Of a stretch of DNA of 64,000 bases, positions 16,956 through 27,957 are shown in pieces. Below the pieces are notes generated by a model. That model worked only from the letters and a program-made list of their open reading frames with translations, was not told where the DNA came from and made no database searches. This stretch comes from Massilia sp. Leaf139 (GTDB taxonomy: Bacteria; Pseudomonadota; Gammaproteobacteria; Burkholderiales; Burkholderiaceae_D), in assembly GCF_001424165.1 (NCBI RefSeq), contig NZ_LMOJ01000028.1, positions 1 to 64,000 on the forward strand, read 5' to 3'. A program made the position numbers and the translations under genes. Position 1 is the stretch's first letter. Every line of letters begins with the position of its first letter.

Positions 16956-19751
16956 TCAGGACAGCAGTTCGAAACGAACCGGTCCCAGCGTGGCGGTATC
17001 CACGAGCGAGGTGCGGCCCTCTTCGTCGGTCATGCCGCTGACCGTGCTGCCGTCGTCCAGGTGCGCGACGTAACGCTGGTGCGGAAGCGGGTCGTAGGTC
17101 TGCAAATGGCGCAGCACGAGACGCTCGTCGGCCTGGATGTTGGAACGGGAGAAATCCAGCGTCGCCGGCGTGCCCCCGCCCGGCCCGCCATGCACGATCC
17201 CGGCCGCCCTGACGGTCTGCTTGCCGCTGCTTTGCTGGACGATGGCGCCGTCCGCCCACTCGGTCTGCGCGCCCTGCGAGACGATGCGCACCAGCGGCGC
17301 CTCGATGTGGATGGCTTCCGAGGCGATCAGGCTGATGCGCCTGGCCGACTTGATCTCGATATTGCCCTCGTGCGCCTCGAGCGCGATGTGTCCGCGCCCC
17401 GCCACCAGTTTGACGCCGAGCGCCTGGGCGAAGGCGCTGATCCCGCGCGCCGCGCGCAGGAACAGGTTGCGGCCGGCAGCGGCTGCCAGGTCGCCGCCGC
17501 TGACCAGGTCGACCCTCTTCTCCGAGCCGAGTGCGACCGTCTCCTGGCTGGCCAGCACCATGCCGGCCGGCGCGGTGACGGCGACGATTGGCGCGCCTTC
17601 GCTCGCACCTGGCGAAGTATTCGTGCCTTCATCCCAGCGCTTCAGTTTGTCCGCCAAGTCGGCCAGTCGCGCCGTGCCGGGTTCGTCGCCCGCATGCTGC
17701 TCGGCGAGCTTCGCCATTTCGTCGACCACGCTCTGCATCAATTCCGTCAGGCCGATCAGGCTGCCGCGCGCCATCTGGCGGCCGGCGCCGTCGCCCGGCG
17801 CCTCGGCGCTGATCAGCACCCCCTTGCGGCCGCGAATTGCCACCGTCGCCTCGCTGCGCAGTTCCGCGCCCTCGCCGCGCGCTTCCCCCTCGCCGTCGGC
17901 GCGCGGACGCGTCAGCCAGCCCAGATTCAGTTCCGAAGCCGCATGGTCGCTCGCCAGCTGGGCGCTGATCTGGCCGGGCGTGTCGTCGAAGCGCAGCTGG
18001 CTGCCGCGCTGCCCTTTCACCTCACGGCTGCGCAGGCCGGCCAGGTAGCGGTTGCCTGGTAGTCCGCCGCTGGCTCCCAGCGCGGGCGGCAGCGCCTCGC
18101 CGTTGAACAGCTGGGCCAGGACGATGGGCTTGTCGGGATCGCCGCCGAGGAAAGCGACCAGCACCTCGCTGCCCACGCGCGGCAGGCCGAGCGCACCGCA
18201 CTGGCGCTCGCCGGGCCCGTTACCGGCCCAGTTGGAGGCGACGCGCACCCAGGCCGAGTCGAGCGGCGAATTCGACGCGCCGGCGCCGTGCGCATGCGCG
18301 TGATCCGCCGTGCGCATGCCGGGAAAACGGATTTTCACGCGTCCCAGGCTGTCGCAATGGACTTCCTCGTTCGCCGGGCCGACGACGAGTGCGCTTTGCA
18401 GCTGCGGATGCGGCAGGTCGACTCGGGCGTCGAAGGCAGGCAGCACCGGCACGCCGCGGCGCACGGCGGTGAAGCGGATCTGCACCGGCGCCGTACCGGA
18501 CAGCGTGGCCCAGCCGCTGCGGGCCAACAGGCGCTCGATCCGCCCGTTCATGTCGCCCGGCAGGTTGTTGCGCACGCTGGCATGCAGCTCGGTGATCAGG
18601 AAGTCGCGCTCGGCTTCGGGGTGAAGGTCGATCTCGGGATGCCCGGCCAGCGTGAAGTACTCGCCGGCGCAGAAGTCGCGCACCGTGCCCTCGCCGTGAA
18701 AGCACTTGGCCGCGAAGCCATGGCGCGCCATGCGCAGCTGGCCCAGGCGCAGGCTGTCCTCGGCGTCGTTGCCGGCGTGCGGCGCCTCGACCAGGTAGTC
18801 GTCGAGGCTGGCCGCCAGTGCATTGCCATGGCTGCCCTGGTCGAAGCCGGCGCGGGCGCTGGTGGTCATGAACTGGCCACCGGCCGGATGCTTGTAGTCC
18901 CAGCTGTGGCGCGCGCTGGCGCCGGGCTGCAGCGTGCGCGCGGCGCTCCAGGCGGTGATGGTGTCGCGGGCGTCCGTGGCGTCGTCGCGGTGGTAGCGCA
19001 CGGTGCCGGCGGCATTCTGCGGCAGCTTGCCCGCGTCTGCAAACAGCACCAGGGTGTGGGCGGGCGTGCGGTCGTGGGCGGGGTCGACGGCGCTGCCGCG
19101 GCTGCGCCCGGCGCGCACGCACCAGGAGATGCCGCGCCGGCGCAGCAGGCGCCGCACGAAAGCCGCATCGGACTCGTTGTACTGCATCGTCTGTTCGCGC
19201 GCCGGATACTCCGCGAGATCGAGCAGCGGATCGAGCTCGTAGTCGAAGGCGCGGGCCAGCACCGCGTTCGCATGGCGCCATTCGTCGAACAGCAGCTGGA
19301 CGATGGCCAGCTCGTTCCGGTTGCGGAAGATGCGGCTGTTGACGCGCTTTTCCATGATCGCCAGCGCGTCGCGCAGCACGAGCTGGTAGGTGGTCAGGCC
19401 GCCGTCGCTGTCGCCGCAGCGCGCCTCGGTGACGATGCCGCAGACGCTGCGCAGGGCGCCGCGGTCGGTGACGATCTGTACCTCGGCCGGCAGCGCGATG
19501 AACTGCTTCAGCGCCAGCGCCGGATCGCTCGACACGCAGACGATGCGGTACTCGATGCCGCCGCAGATGGCTTCGCTGCCGGCGATCTGCTGCGGCAGCA
19601 GGACGTCATGGAGCGCTTCCCGGGTTTCCCCGGCCGGCGCAAAACGAAGACGCAGCGCGCGATGCGCGGTGCTCAGCGATTGCTCGTGCCGCAACACCCG
19701 CAGGAAGGCGCTTGCGCTGTCCAATGTCGTCTCCCAGGCCGAAAGCGCCAT
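16956..19751 (-). CDS. vgrG: VgrG spike protein with C-terminal transthyretin-like tail
   Basis: A VgrG of about 931 residues. It has the gp27-like base (about 1-400), the gp5-like OB/needle entry (RVKIRFPGM...WVRVASNWAGNGPGERQ...PRVGSEVLVAFLGGDPDKP), a DUF2345 beta-helix (about 640-840, ending with repeated short IxI/LxA strands), and a C-terminal extension from about 845. That extension (RLVLRHLQTYDPLPHQRYVA then GSTVSGMTDEEGRTSLVD) reads like a transthyretin/carboxypeptidase-regulatory fold. ATG 19751 (MALSAWE) is used; an in-frame start exists at 19775. It leads the lipase and immunity genes and should carry the lipase on the spike. Confidence 0.92.
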   Translation of the reverse strand: MALSAWETTLDSASAFLRVLRHEQSLSTAHRALRLRFAPAGETREALHDVLLPQQIAGSEAICGGIEYRIVCVSSDPALALKQFIALPAEVQIVTDRGALRSVCGIVTEARCGDSDGGLTTYQLVLRDALAIMEKRVNSRIFRNRNELAIVQLLFDEWRHANAVLARAFDYELDPLLDLAEYPAREQTMQYNESDAAFVRRLLRRRGISWCVRAGRSRGSAVDPAHDRTPAHTLVLFADAGKLPQNAAGTVRYHRDDATDARDTITAWSAARTLQPGASARHSWDYKHPAGGQFMTTSARAGFDQGSHGNALAASLDDYLVEAPHAGNDAEDSLRLGQLRMARHGFAAKCFHGEGTVRDFCAGEYFTLAGHPEIDLHPEAERDFLITELHASVRNNLPGDMNGRIERLLARSGWATLSGTAPVQIRFTAVRRGVPVLPAFDARVDLPHPQLQSALVVGPANEEVHCDSLGRVKIRFPGMRTADHAHAHGAGASNSPLDSAWVRVASNWAGNGPGERQCGALGLPRVGSEVLVAFLGGDPDKPIVLAQLFNGEALPPALGASGGLPGNRYLAGLRSREVKGQRGSQLRFDDTPGQISAQLASDHAASELNLGWLTRPRADGEGEARGEGAELRSEATVAIRGRKGVLISAEAPGDGAGRQMARGSLIGLTELMQSVVDEMAKLAEQHAGDEPGTARLADLADKLKRWDEGTNTSPGASEGAPIVAVTAPAGMVLASQETVALGSEKRVDLVSGGDLAAAAGRNLFLRAARGISAFAQALGVKLVAGRGHIALEAHEGNIEIKSARRISLIASEAIHIEAPLVRIVSQGAQTEWADGAIVQQSSGKQTVRAAGIVHGGPGGGTPATLDFSRSNIQADERLVLRHLQTYDPLPHQRYVAHLDDGSTVSGMTDEEGRTSLVDTATLGPVRFELLS

Positions 19752-19897
19752 GGTCACACGAACCCGACAATTCACGGTTGCGCGCGCTCACGATTCCCGG
19801 GCAGATTGTGGCGAACTTAGCACTGTTCACGGCGTCGTCTGTACGTACGAACAGCCGAGTTCGGCCAGGCCAAAAGGTTCCGCAGGCGCCGGCTTTT

Positions 19898-20698
19898 TTA
19901 GGCCAGCAGAGCCGCCAGGCGCGGGATCGCGGCGAGCGAACTGCGCCGGGCGGCGGCGGCCACCTCGGCCACCTCGATGCCGCGCAACCCGGCCAGGGCG
20001 GCGCCGATGGCCGGCAGCTGCTCCGGGCTGTTGCGCGCCGGGTGGATCCAGCTGGGCGAGATGTCGGGCGCGTCGGTCTCGAGCACGATGCGGTCGAGCG
20101 GCAAACCGGCCGCCAGGCGCCGGATCTGCAGCGCACGCGTGAAGGTCATGGCGCCGCCGAAGCCGAGGTGCATGCCGAGCTTGATGAAGGTAGCCGCCTG
20201 CTGCTCGCTGCCGTTGAAGGCATGGGCGATGCCGCCGGGCGGCGTCACCTGGCGCAGGTGTTTCAGCACCTGGTCTTGCGAGCGGCGCACATGGGTCAGC
20301 ACGGGCAGGCCGAAGTCGCGCGCGATGCGCAGCTGTTCGCGAAAGAAGCGCTCCTGCTTCTCGCGCAACGCCGGCTCGCACAGCATGGGAATGAAGAAGT
20401 CGAGCCCGATCTCGCCGATGGCGACGAAGCGCGGATCGCCCATCGCGGCTTCCACGGCGGCGCGCAACGCGGCCAGATCTTCGTCGCGCGCCCCGGGCAC
20501 GTAGATCGGGTGGATGCCGAGCGCATAGCTGGCGTTCGGCGCCGCATGCGCGAGACTGTCGACGACCCCGAAGTTCGCGCGTTCGACCGCCGGGATGACG
20601 ATCATCGATACGCCGGCCTGCGCTGCCCGGGCCGCGACGCCGAGCGCGTCGGCGCCGAATTCATGTGCATCCAGATGACAGTGCGTGTCGATCCACAT
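19898..20698 (-). CDS. TatD family metal-dependent nuclease/hydrolase
   Basis: A 266-residue TIM-barrel amidohydrolase of the TatD family, associated with 3'-5' exonuclease activity and quality control. Metal ligands are visible in DTHCHLD (strand 1), GEIGLDFF (Glu), LTHVRRS, AHAFNG and ETDAPDISP (Asp). The start is followed four bases upstream by the lolD stop, so tatD is likely the last gene of a lolC-lolD-tatD operon. Confidence 0.93.
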   Translation of the reverse strand: MWIDTHCHLDAHEFGADALGVAARAAQAGVSMIVIPAVERANFGVVDSLAHAAPNASYALGIHPIYVPGARDEDLAALRAAVEAAMGDPRFVAIGEIGLDFFIPMLCEPALREKQERFFREQLRIARDFGLPVLTHVRRSQDQVLKHLRQVTPPGGIAHAFNGSEQQAATFIKLGMHLGFGGAMTFTRALQIRRLAAGLPLDRIVLETDAPDISPSWIHPARNSPEQLPAIGAALAGLRGIEVAEVAAAARRSSLAAIPRLAALLA

Positions 20699-20702
20699 CG
20701 CG

Positions 20703-21401
20703 TTACTCGAGCGGCACCAGCCCGTGTTCGGTCAGGCGCAGCGCGCGGTCGCAGCGGCGCGCCAGTTCCATGTCGTGGGTGACGATGACGAAGGCGGTGC
20801 CGAGGGTGCGCGAGAGTTCCAGCATCAGGTCGAAGATGACGAGCGCCGTCGTGTGATCGAGGTTACCCGTCGGCTCGTCGGCCAGCACGCAGGCCGGCTG
20901 CGTCACCAGCGCCCGCGCCAGGGCCACGCGCTGGCGCTCGCCGCCCGACAGTTCGCCCGGACGGTGGATGACGCGCTTGGCCAGGCCGACGCGCGCCAGG
21001 ATCGCCTGCGCCTGTTCGGCGGCTTGCGCATGCTTCACGCGGCGGATGCGCAGCGGCATGGCCACGTTGTCGAGCGCCGAGAATTCCGGCAGCAGGTGAT
21101 GGAACTGGTAGACGAAGCCGAGCGACGAATTGCGCAGGTCGCCGCGGCGCGCTTCCGACAGGGTCGCGAAATCTTCGCCCAGCAGGGTCACCGACCCGGC
21201 GCTCGGCGTATCGAGCCCGCCCAGCAAGTGCAGCAGGGTCGACTTGCCCGAACCCGAAGCGCCGACGATGGCGACGCGTTCGCCGCGCGCGATCGAGAAA
21301 TCGATCTTGTCGAGCACCTGCACCTGGTAGTCGCCCTGCTTGAAGGTCTTGCCCAGGCCGCGGCAGGCCAGCACCGGCGCGCTCATCGCTTGATCACTCA
21401 T
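20703..21401 (-). CDS. lolD: Lipoprotein-releasing ABC transporter ATP-binding protein LolD
   Basis: A 232-residue ABC ATPase that powers extraction of lipoproteins from the inner membrane for transfer to LolA. Walker A is GASGSGKST, the signature is [15 protein letters not shown] and Walker B/D-loop is [11 protein letters not shown]. The family-specific [21 protein letters not shown] is present. It overlaps the upstream permease by 8 bases and partners with the LolC-type permeases encoded just before it. Confidence 0.95.
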   Translation of the reverse strand: MSDQAMSAPVLACRGLGKTFKQGDYQVQVLDKIDFSIARGERVAIVGASGSGKSTLLHLLGGLDTPSAGSVTLLGEDFATLSEARRGDLRNSSLGFVYQFHHLLPEFSALDNVAMPLRIRRVKHAQAAEQAQAILARVGLAKRVIHRPGELSGGERQRVALARALVTQPACVLADEPTGNLDHTTALVIFDLMLELSRTLGTAFVIVTHDMELARRCDRALRLTEHGLVPLE

Positions 21402-22671
21402 AGCGCAGCGCCTCCGCAGGTTTCACGCGCGAAGCCGACCAGCTCGGGTACAGGGTGGCGGCGAAAGCGAGCAGCACGGCGACCACGCCGATGCGTACCA
21501 CGTCCGGCCAGCGCAGGTCGGACGGCACGGCCGTGAATTGGTAAATATCCTTGGACAAGAACTGCACTCCCAATAACTGTTCAATGAATGGAACGATGAC
21601 ATCGATGTTGAGCGCGACCAGCACGCCGCCGCCCACGCCGAGCGCGGTGCCGAGCAGGCCCGCGACCGCGCCCTGCACCACGAAGATCTTCATGATCGAG
21701 CGCGGCGAGGCGCCCAGCGTGCGCAGGATCGCGATGTCGGCCTGCTTGTCGGTGACCGTCATCACCAGGGTCGACACGAGGTTGAAGGCGGCCACCGTCA
21801 CGATCAGGGTCAGGATGATGAACATCATCTTCTTCTCGGTCTGTACGGCGCCGAACCAGACCGCGTTCAGCTTCGACCAGTCGCGCATCACCAGGTCGCC
21901 CGACATCGATTTCTTCAGCGCGGCCGCGACCTGGGGCGCCTGGTGCATGTCCTGGATACGCAGGCGCAGGCCGGCGGGCGCGGCCAGGCGCTCCATCCGT
22001 TGCGCGTCTTCCAGGCTGATGAAGGCCAGGCCGGCGTCGAACTCGGCGTGGCCGGCTTCGAAAATGCCTGAGACGGTGAAGGTGCGCATGCGCGGCAGCA
22101 GGCCCGCGGGGGTGGCCTGGGCCTGCGCCAGCAGCATGGTGACCTTGTCGCCCACCTGCAGATTCAAGGCGCCGGCCAGCGCGTAGCCGAGCACGATGTT
22201 GAAGCTGCCGGGCGCGAGCGAATCGAGCCGGCCCTGGCGCATGGTGTTGGCCATATCCGAGACACTGCGTTCCGCGTCCGGCAGGATGCCGCGGATGACG
22301 GCCGGGCGCATCGCGCCGCTCTGCTGCTGCAGCAGGGCTTCGCTCTGCACGAAGGGCGCGGCGCCCAGCACGGCCGGGTTGCGCAGCGCTTCCTTGGCTG
22401 CCTCGCGCCACTGCGGCATATCGCCGCGCGCGTCGAAGACTTCGATATGGGCCAGCACCGAGAGCATGCGGTCGGTGACCTGCTTCTGGAAGCCGTTCAT
22501 CACCGACAGCACGATGATGAGCGCGGCCACCCCAAGGGCGATGCCGGCCACCGAGATCAGCGAGATGAAGGAGATGAAACCGCTGCCGCTGCCGCTACCG
22601 CTGCCTTTGCCGGCCCGGGTGTAGCGCAGGCCCACCAGCCATTCGAAAGGTAATTTCTGGATGATGCTCAT
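21394..22671 (-). CDS. lolC: Lipoprotein-releasing permease, LolC type (second of tandem pair)
   Basis: A 425-residue permease of the LolC/E family with four transmembrane segments: one after the N-terminal [15 protein letters not shown] region, then a large periplasmic domain (about 60-285), and three at the C-terminus with the ABC3 FtsX-like motif [14 protein letters not shown]. The start [14 protein letters not shown] at 22671 matches the upstream paralogue; the longer open frame does not. Residues about 21-29 are a Ser-Gly repeat encoded by a 6-bp DNA repeat that the paralogue lacks. It is directly coupled to lolD. Confidence 0.93.
   Translation of the reverse strand: MSIIQKLPFEWLVGLRYTRAGKGSGSGSGSGFISFISLISVAGIALGVAALIIVLSVMNGFQKQVTDRMLSVLAHIEVFDARGDMPQWREAAKEALRNPAVLGAAPFVQSEALLQQQSGAMRPAVIRGILPDAERSVSDMANTMRQGRLDSLAPGSFNIVLGYALAGALNLQVGDKVTMLLAQAQATPAGLLPRMRTFTVSGIFEAGHAEFDAGLAFISLEDAQRMERLAAPAGLRLRIQDMHQAPQVAAALKKSMSGDLVMRDWSKLNAVWFGAVQTEKKMMFIILTLIVTVAAFNLVSTLVMTVTDKQADIAILRTLGASPRSIMKIFVVQGAVAGLLGTALGVGGGVLVALNIDVIVPFIEQLLGVQFLSKDIYQFTAVPSDLRWPDVVRIGVVAVLLAFAATLYPSWSASRVKPAEALRYE
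22580..22609 (-). repeat. Hexanucleotide repeat inside lolC encoding (Ser-Gly)n
   Basis: Four to five nearly identical 6-bp units (plus strand CCGCTG, one CCGCTA) encode the Ser-Gly run just before the first membrane helix of the permease. Gain or loss of units would keep the reading frame. The tandem paralogue has Arg-Asn at this place and no repeat. Confidence 0.7.
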
Positions 22672-22699
22672 GAAGTGAAGATTTTCGAAGGTGGAACGA

Positions 22700-23968
22700 T
22701 CATTCGTAGCGCAGCGCCTGCGCCGGATTGGTGCGCGCGGCCGCCCAGCTCGGATAGAGCGTCGAGAGGAAGGCAAGCAGCACGGCCAGGCCGCCGATGC
22801 TGGCCACGTCCGGCCAGCGCAGTTCCGACGGGATCTCGCTGATCAGGTAGATCTCTTCCGAGAGGAACTGCACGCCGAGCACGCGCTCGATGGCCGGCAC
22901 GATGACGTCGACGTTGAGCGCCACCGTCACGCCCAGCAGCACGCCGAGCAGGCTGCCCAGCAGCCCGACCAGGGTGCCCTGCACGATGAAGATCTTCATG
23001 ATCGAGCGCGGCGACGCACCCAGGGTGCGCAGGATGGCGATGTCGGACTGCTTGTCCTTGACTGTCATGACCAGCGTCGAGACCAGGTTGAAGGCGGCCA
23101 CCGCGATGATCATGGCGAGGATGATGAACATCATGCGTTTTTGCGAGCCGACGGCGGCGAACCAGGTAGCGTTCACCTGCGACCAGTCGCGCATCACGAC
23201 CTCGTCCCCCATACTGCGGCGCAGCTCGCTTGCGACTTGCGGAGCCGCGTGCATGTTGCGCAGGCGCAGGCGGATGCCGGCCGGGCCGTCGATGCGGCCG
23301 GCCGCGATGGCGTCGTCCAGATGGGCAAAGGCGAGCGTGGAATCGAATTCGTAGTGGCCTGCCTCGAAAATGCCGGCCACCGTGAAGGTCTGGGTGCGCG
23401 GCGCGCCAGGAGCGCCGCTGCTGCCGCCCGCGCTCCCCAGCAGCATGGTCACGCGCTCGCCGACCGCCACCTCGAGCGACTTGGCCAGGGCGCTGCCCAG
23501 CACGACGTGCATCGAGCCGGGCGTGAGTTTGTCAAGGCCGCCCTGGCGCATCTGCTGGGGGAGCTCCGCGACCTTCGTTTCTTCGCCGGGCAGGATCCCG
23601 CGCAGCATGGCGGGCTTCATGACGCCGTCGCGCAGCAGCATGCCCTGGACGTCGGCGAAGGGCGCGGCGGCAAGCACCTGCGGATTGCGGCCCGCGTCGC
23701 GCGCCACCGCGCGCCAGTCGGGCATGGCGCCGCGCACGTCGTAGACCTCGATATGGGCCAGTACCGACAGCATGCGGTCGGTGACTTCCTTTTGAAAACC
23801 GTTCATCACCGACAGCACGACGATCAGGGCCGCCACGCCGAGGGCGATGCCGGCCACGGAAATCATCGAAATGAAGGAAATGAAGCGGTTGCGGCCGCTG
23901 CGCTTGCCGGCGCGCGTATAGCGCAGCCCGACCAGCCATTCAAACGGCAGCTTGTAGACGATACTCAT
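22700..23968 (-). CDS. Lipoprotein-releasing permease, LolC type (first of tandem pair)
   Basis: A 422-residue permease, paralogous over its whole length to the next gene (identical [30 protein letters not shown] and [14 protein letters not shown] blocks). Start [14 protein letters not shown] at 23968. The family exports lipoproteins in a complex with LolD; E. coli uses a LolC/LolE heterodimer, while many betaproteobacteria have a single permease. Both copies here look like LolC, so this could be the functional LolE equivalent. The gap to the next gene is 28 bases, so one operon is likely. Confidence 0.9.
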   Translation of the reverse strand: MSIVYKLPFEWLVGLRYTRAGKRSGRNRFISFISMISVAGIALGVAALIVVLSVMNGFQKEVTDRMLSVLAHIEVYDVRGAMPDWRAVARDAGRNPQVLAAAPFADVQGMLLRDGVMKPAMLRGILPGEETKVAELPQQMRQGGLDKLTPGSMHVVLGSALAKSLEVAVGERVTMLLGSAGGSSGAPGAPRTQTFTVAGIFEAGHYEFDSTLAFAHLDDAIAAGRIDGPAGIRLRLRNMHAAPQVASELRRSMGDEVVMRDWSQVNATWFAAVGSQKRMMFIILAMIIAVAAFNLVSTLVMTVKDKQSDIAILRTLGASPRSIMKIFIVQGTLVGLLGSLLGVLLGVTVALNVDVIVPAIERVLGVQFLSEEIYLISEIPSELRWPDVASIGGLAVLLAFLSTLYPSWAAARTNPAQALRYE

Positions 23969-24293
23969 GAATTTAGGTGTTTGACAACTTGAGCCCGCAG
24001 TGTGCCACACAAAGCTCATCCATGACAGTCTCGCAGGCCACGAAAACGTCCAGCCGGGGCTGGAACCATAACCGGAACTTCGCCGATGCGGCGCCGGTCG
24101 AACGGGTGAGTCCGCACGGGACTCGGCCACCAGCGGAGACGCCATGCCCGGCCACGCCTTGCAGATGCCCCGAATTTGCCCCGGCGGCCCTGTCCTTCCC
24201 CGGGCAGCTGCGTGTGGCGGCGCGGGCACGCAATCGGCGCTTCGGGAAGACTTGAGGCGGGCGCGGCGGGCGCATTTCGCCTACAATCACGGG
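23969..24293. other. Divergent intergenic region between the permease operon and the rpfE-like gene
   Basis: This 325-bp stretch has no convincing gene. It must hold the promoter of the lol operon (minus) and of the rpfE-like gene (plus). The only recognisable element is a TACAAT box at 24282-24287, which ends 6 bases before ATG 24294 with no ribosome site in between. Several open frames cross the region but without coding character. Confidence 0.5.
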
Positions 24294-25336
24294 ATGTCCC
24301 AGATCACCCTCGTCCTGCCCTTCGCCCTCCCCATTCCCGAATTCGCACCCGACCTGGTGCGCGCCCTGAACACGCCGAGCCCGGCCCCGGCGCTGGCCGC
24401 ACTGCTGTCGCGCACGACCAGCCATGCGCGCGTGGCGGCCGACGATACGGTGCGCGCCTTGCCGCATGAGCAATGGCTGGCGCGGGCGCTCGGCCTGCTC
24501 GCGAACGGCCGCCCCGCTTTTGCCGCCGCCGCGATGCGTGCGCGTGGCCAGGCGCGGGACGCCGGCACCTGGTTCGTCGTCAATCCGGTGCACATCGAGA
24601 TCGCCCGCACCCACCTGATGATGGGCGACCCGGACATGCTGCGCCTGGCGGACGACGACAGCCGCGCCCTGTTCGCCGTCGCCCAGCCCTATTTCGAGGA
24701 AGCCGGCCACGCGCTGGTGTACGGCGACGCCGGCACCTGGTTCATGCGTGCCGCGGAGGGGGACGATGCGTGGTCTGAACTCGACACCGCTACACCCGGC
24801 GCCGCCCTCGGCATGGACTTGACCGACTGGATGCCGCTGGGCCCGCGCGCCGCGGCCTTCCGGCGCCTGCAGAACGAAGTGCAGATCCTGTGGCATGCGC
24901 ACCCGGTGAACGCGGCGCGCGAAGCGCGGCGCCAGCCGCCGGTGAACGCCTTCTGGATCTGGGGCGCGGCCGATGCCGGGCAGCTGCCTGCCGCCGCTGC
25001 GCCCAAGCTAGCCGTGTTCGACGCCGGCCGCGCCGTGGCAAGCCTGGGCACGCCGGTCGACGACCTGGCGCAGTTCGCCGCGACCGCCGGCGGCGACACC
25101 ATCCTGTATTGCGCCAGCGCCGCGCCCTACGCGGTCGGCGCCGACTGGGGCGGCTGGGTCGCGACGCTGCAGCAGCTTGAAGCGGCGCTGTTCGCACCCA
25201 TCTTGGATGCCTTGATGAAGGGCCGCGTGCGCGAAGTGAGGCTGGTGCTGAGCCACCGCGACGCGCTTGCCGAATTCACCACCACCGCCATGGCGCAACG
25301 CAAGTTCTGGCGCCGCCCAACCCTGGATCGACTGCT

Positions 25337-25340
<4 letters not shown>
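24294..25340 (+). CDS. RpfE-like / cofactor-independent phosphoglycerate mutase-like protein
   Basis: A 348-residue soluble protein starting MSQITLVLPFALP. It resembles proteins that Burkholderiales and xanthomonad annotations call RpfE or cofactor-independent phosphoglycerate mutase-like. I see no complete alkaline-phosphatase-superfamily metal site, so enzymatic activity is doubtful. Its position directly before recJ, with the recJ TTG inside its stop codon, matches the recJ-rpfE neighbourhood known from Xanthomonas. Function is unknown; the name is by similarity of content and context only. Confidence 0.6.
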
Positions 25341-27034
<1,694 letters not shown>

Positions 27035-27059
27035 CAAATGCACGGAACGGTAGCGTAAG

Positions 27060-27085
27060 CTAGGGTGGGCTCTCCGAGCCCACGC
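27060..27085 (+). repeat. REP-like palindrome, copy 2
   Basis: CTAG (variant of the GTAG foot) followed by a hairpin with arms GTGGGCT and AGCCCAC around CTCCG, then ACGCG. It lies 25 bases after recJ, exactly at the left boundary of the accessory block that separates recJ from prfB. Confidence 0.75.
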
Positions 27086-27177
27086 GGACAAACGTATGCG
27101 CCCCCGCGCCCTCTGCTCATCCACGGCGGACGCCATGCTAATATCGATGCATCGAACATCGACCCCACGAGGCATGG

Positions 27178-27957
27178 ATGAGCGAAGCACCCGAAGTCGC
27201 ATTGGTCACCGGCGGCAGCGCCGGCATCGGCCGCGCCATCTGCGAAGCCTTGCTGGCGCAGGGCCGCCGCGTCGTCAACCTCGACCTGAACGCCCCCGGC
27301 TGGCAGCATGACCGCCTCGTTTCCCTGCGGGCCGACCTGACGAAGCCGGACGAACTGCAGGACGCCGCCCGCCACATCGCCAGCACCTACGCCATCACGG
27401 CCCTGGTCAACAACGCCGGCGCCACCCGCCCCGGCAGCATCGACAGCGCCACCCTGTCCGATCTCGACGACGTCGTCAGCCTGCACCTGAAAGCGGCCAT
27501 CGTCCTGACCCAGGCCGCGTTGCCGGCCCTGCGCGCCTGCGGCCACGGCCGCATCGTCAACATCGCTTCGCGCGCGGCGCTCGGCAAGCCCGAACGCATC
27601 GTCTATTCGGCCACCAAGGCCGGCCTGATCGGCCTGACCCGCACGCTCGCACTGGAACTCGGCGGCGACGGCATCACCGTCAACGCGGTCGCGCCCGGGC
27701 CGATCGCGACCGAGCTGTTCAAGGACAGCAACCCTGCCGGCGCGCCGCAGACCCGGCGCATCCTCGACAGCATCGTCGTCAAGCGCCTCGGCACGCCCGA
27801 GGACGTGGCGCGCGCGGCGCTGTTCTTCCTGGCGCCCGATAACGGCTTCGTCACCGGCCAGGTGCTGTACGTCTGCGGCGGCACCACGCTCGGGGTCGCG
27901 CCGCTCCAGACACCAAGTACTACCATCACCATAACGATAAAAGGAGACCCGTCATGA
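27178..27957 (+). CDS. SDR family oxidoreductase
   Basis: A 259-residue short-chain dehydrogenase of the FabG/3-ketoacyl reductase type. The dinucleotide motif TGGSAGIG is at about residues 11-18, NNAGAT follows the Rossmann fold, and the catalytic triad is Ser in NIASRAA and Tyr-Lys in VYSATKAG. AVAPGPIATELF is the typical PG motif. It ends in an ATGA overlap with a Bug-type binding protein, so it may act on an organic acid imported with that protein. The actual substrate is not known. Confidence 0.88.
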   Translation: MSEAPEVALVTGGSAGIGRAICEALLAQGRRVVNLDLNAPGWQHDRLVSLRADLTKPDELQDAARHIASTYAITALVNNAGATRPGSIDSATLSDLDDVVSLHLKAAIVLTQAALPALRACGHGRIVNIASRAALGKPERIVYSATKAGLIGLTRTLALELGGDGITVNAVAPGPIATELFKDSNPAGAPQTRRILDSIVVKRLGTPEDVARAALFFLAPDNGFVTGQVLYVCGGTTLGVAPLQTPSTTITITIKGDPS

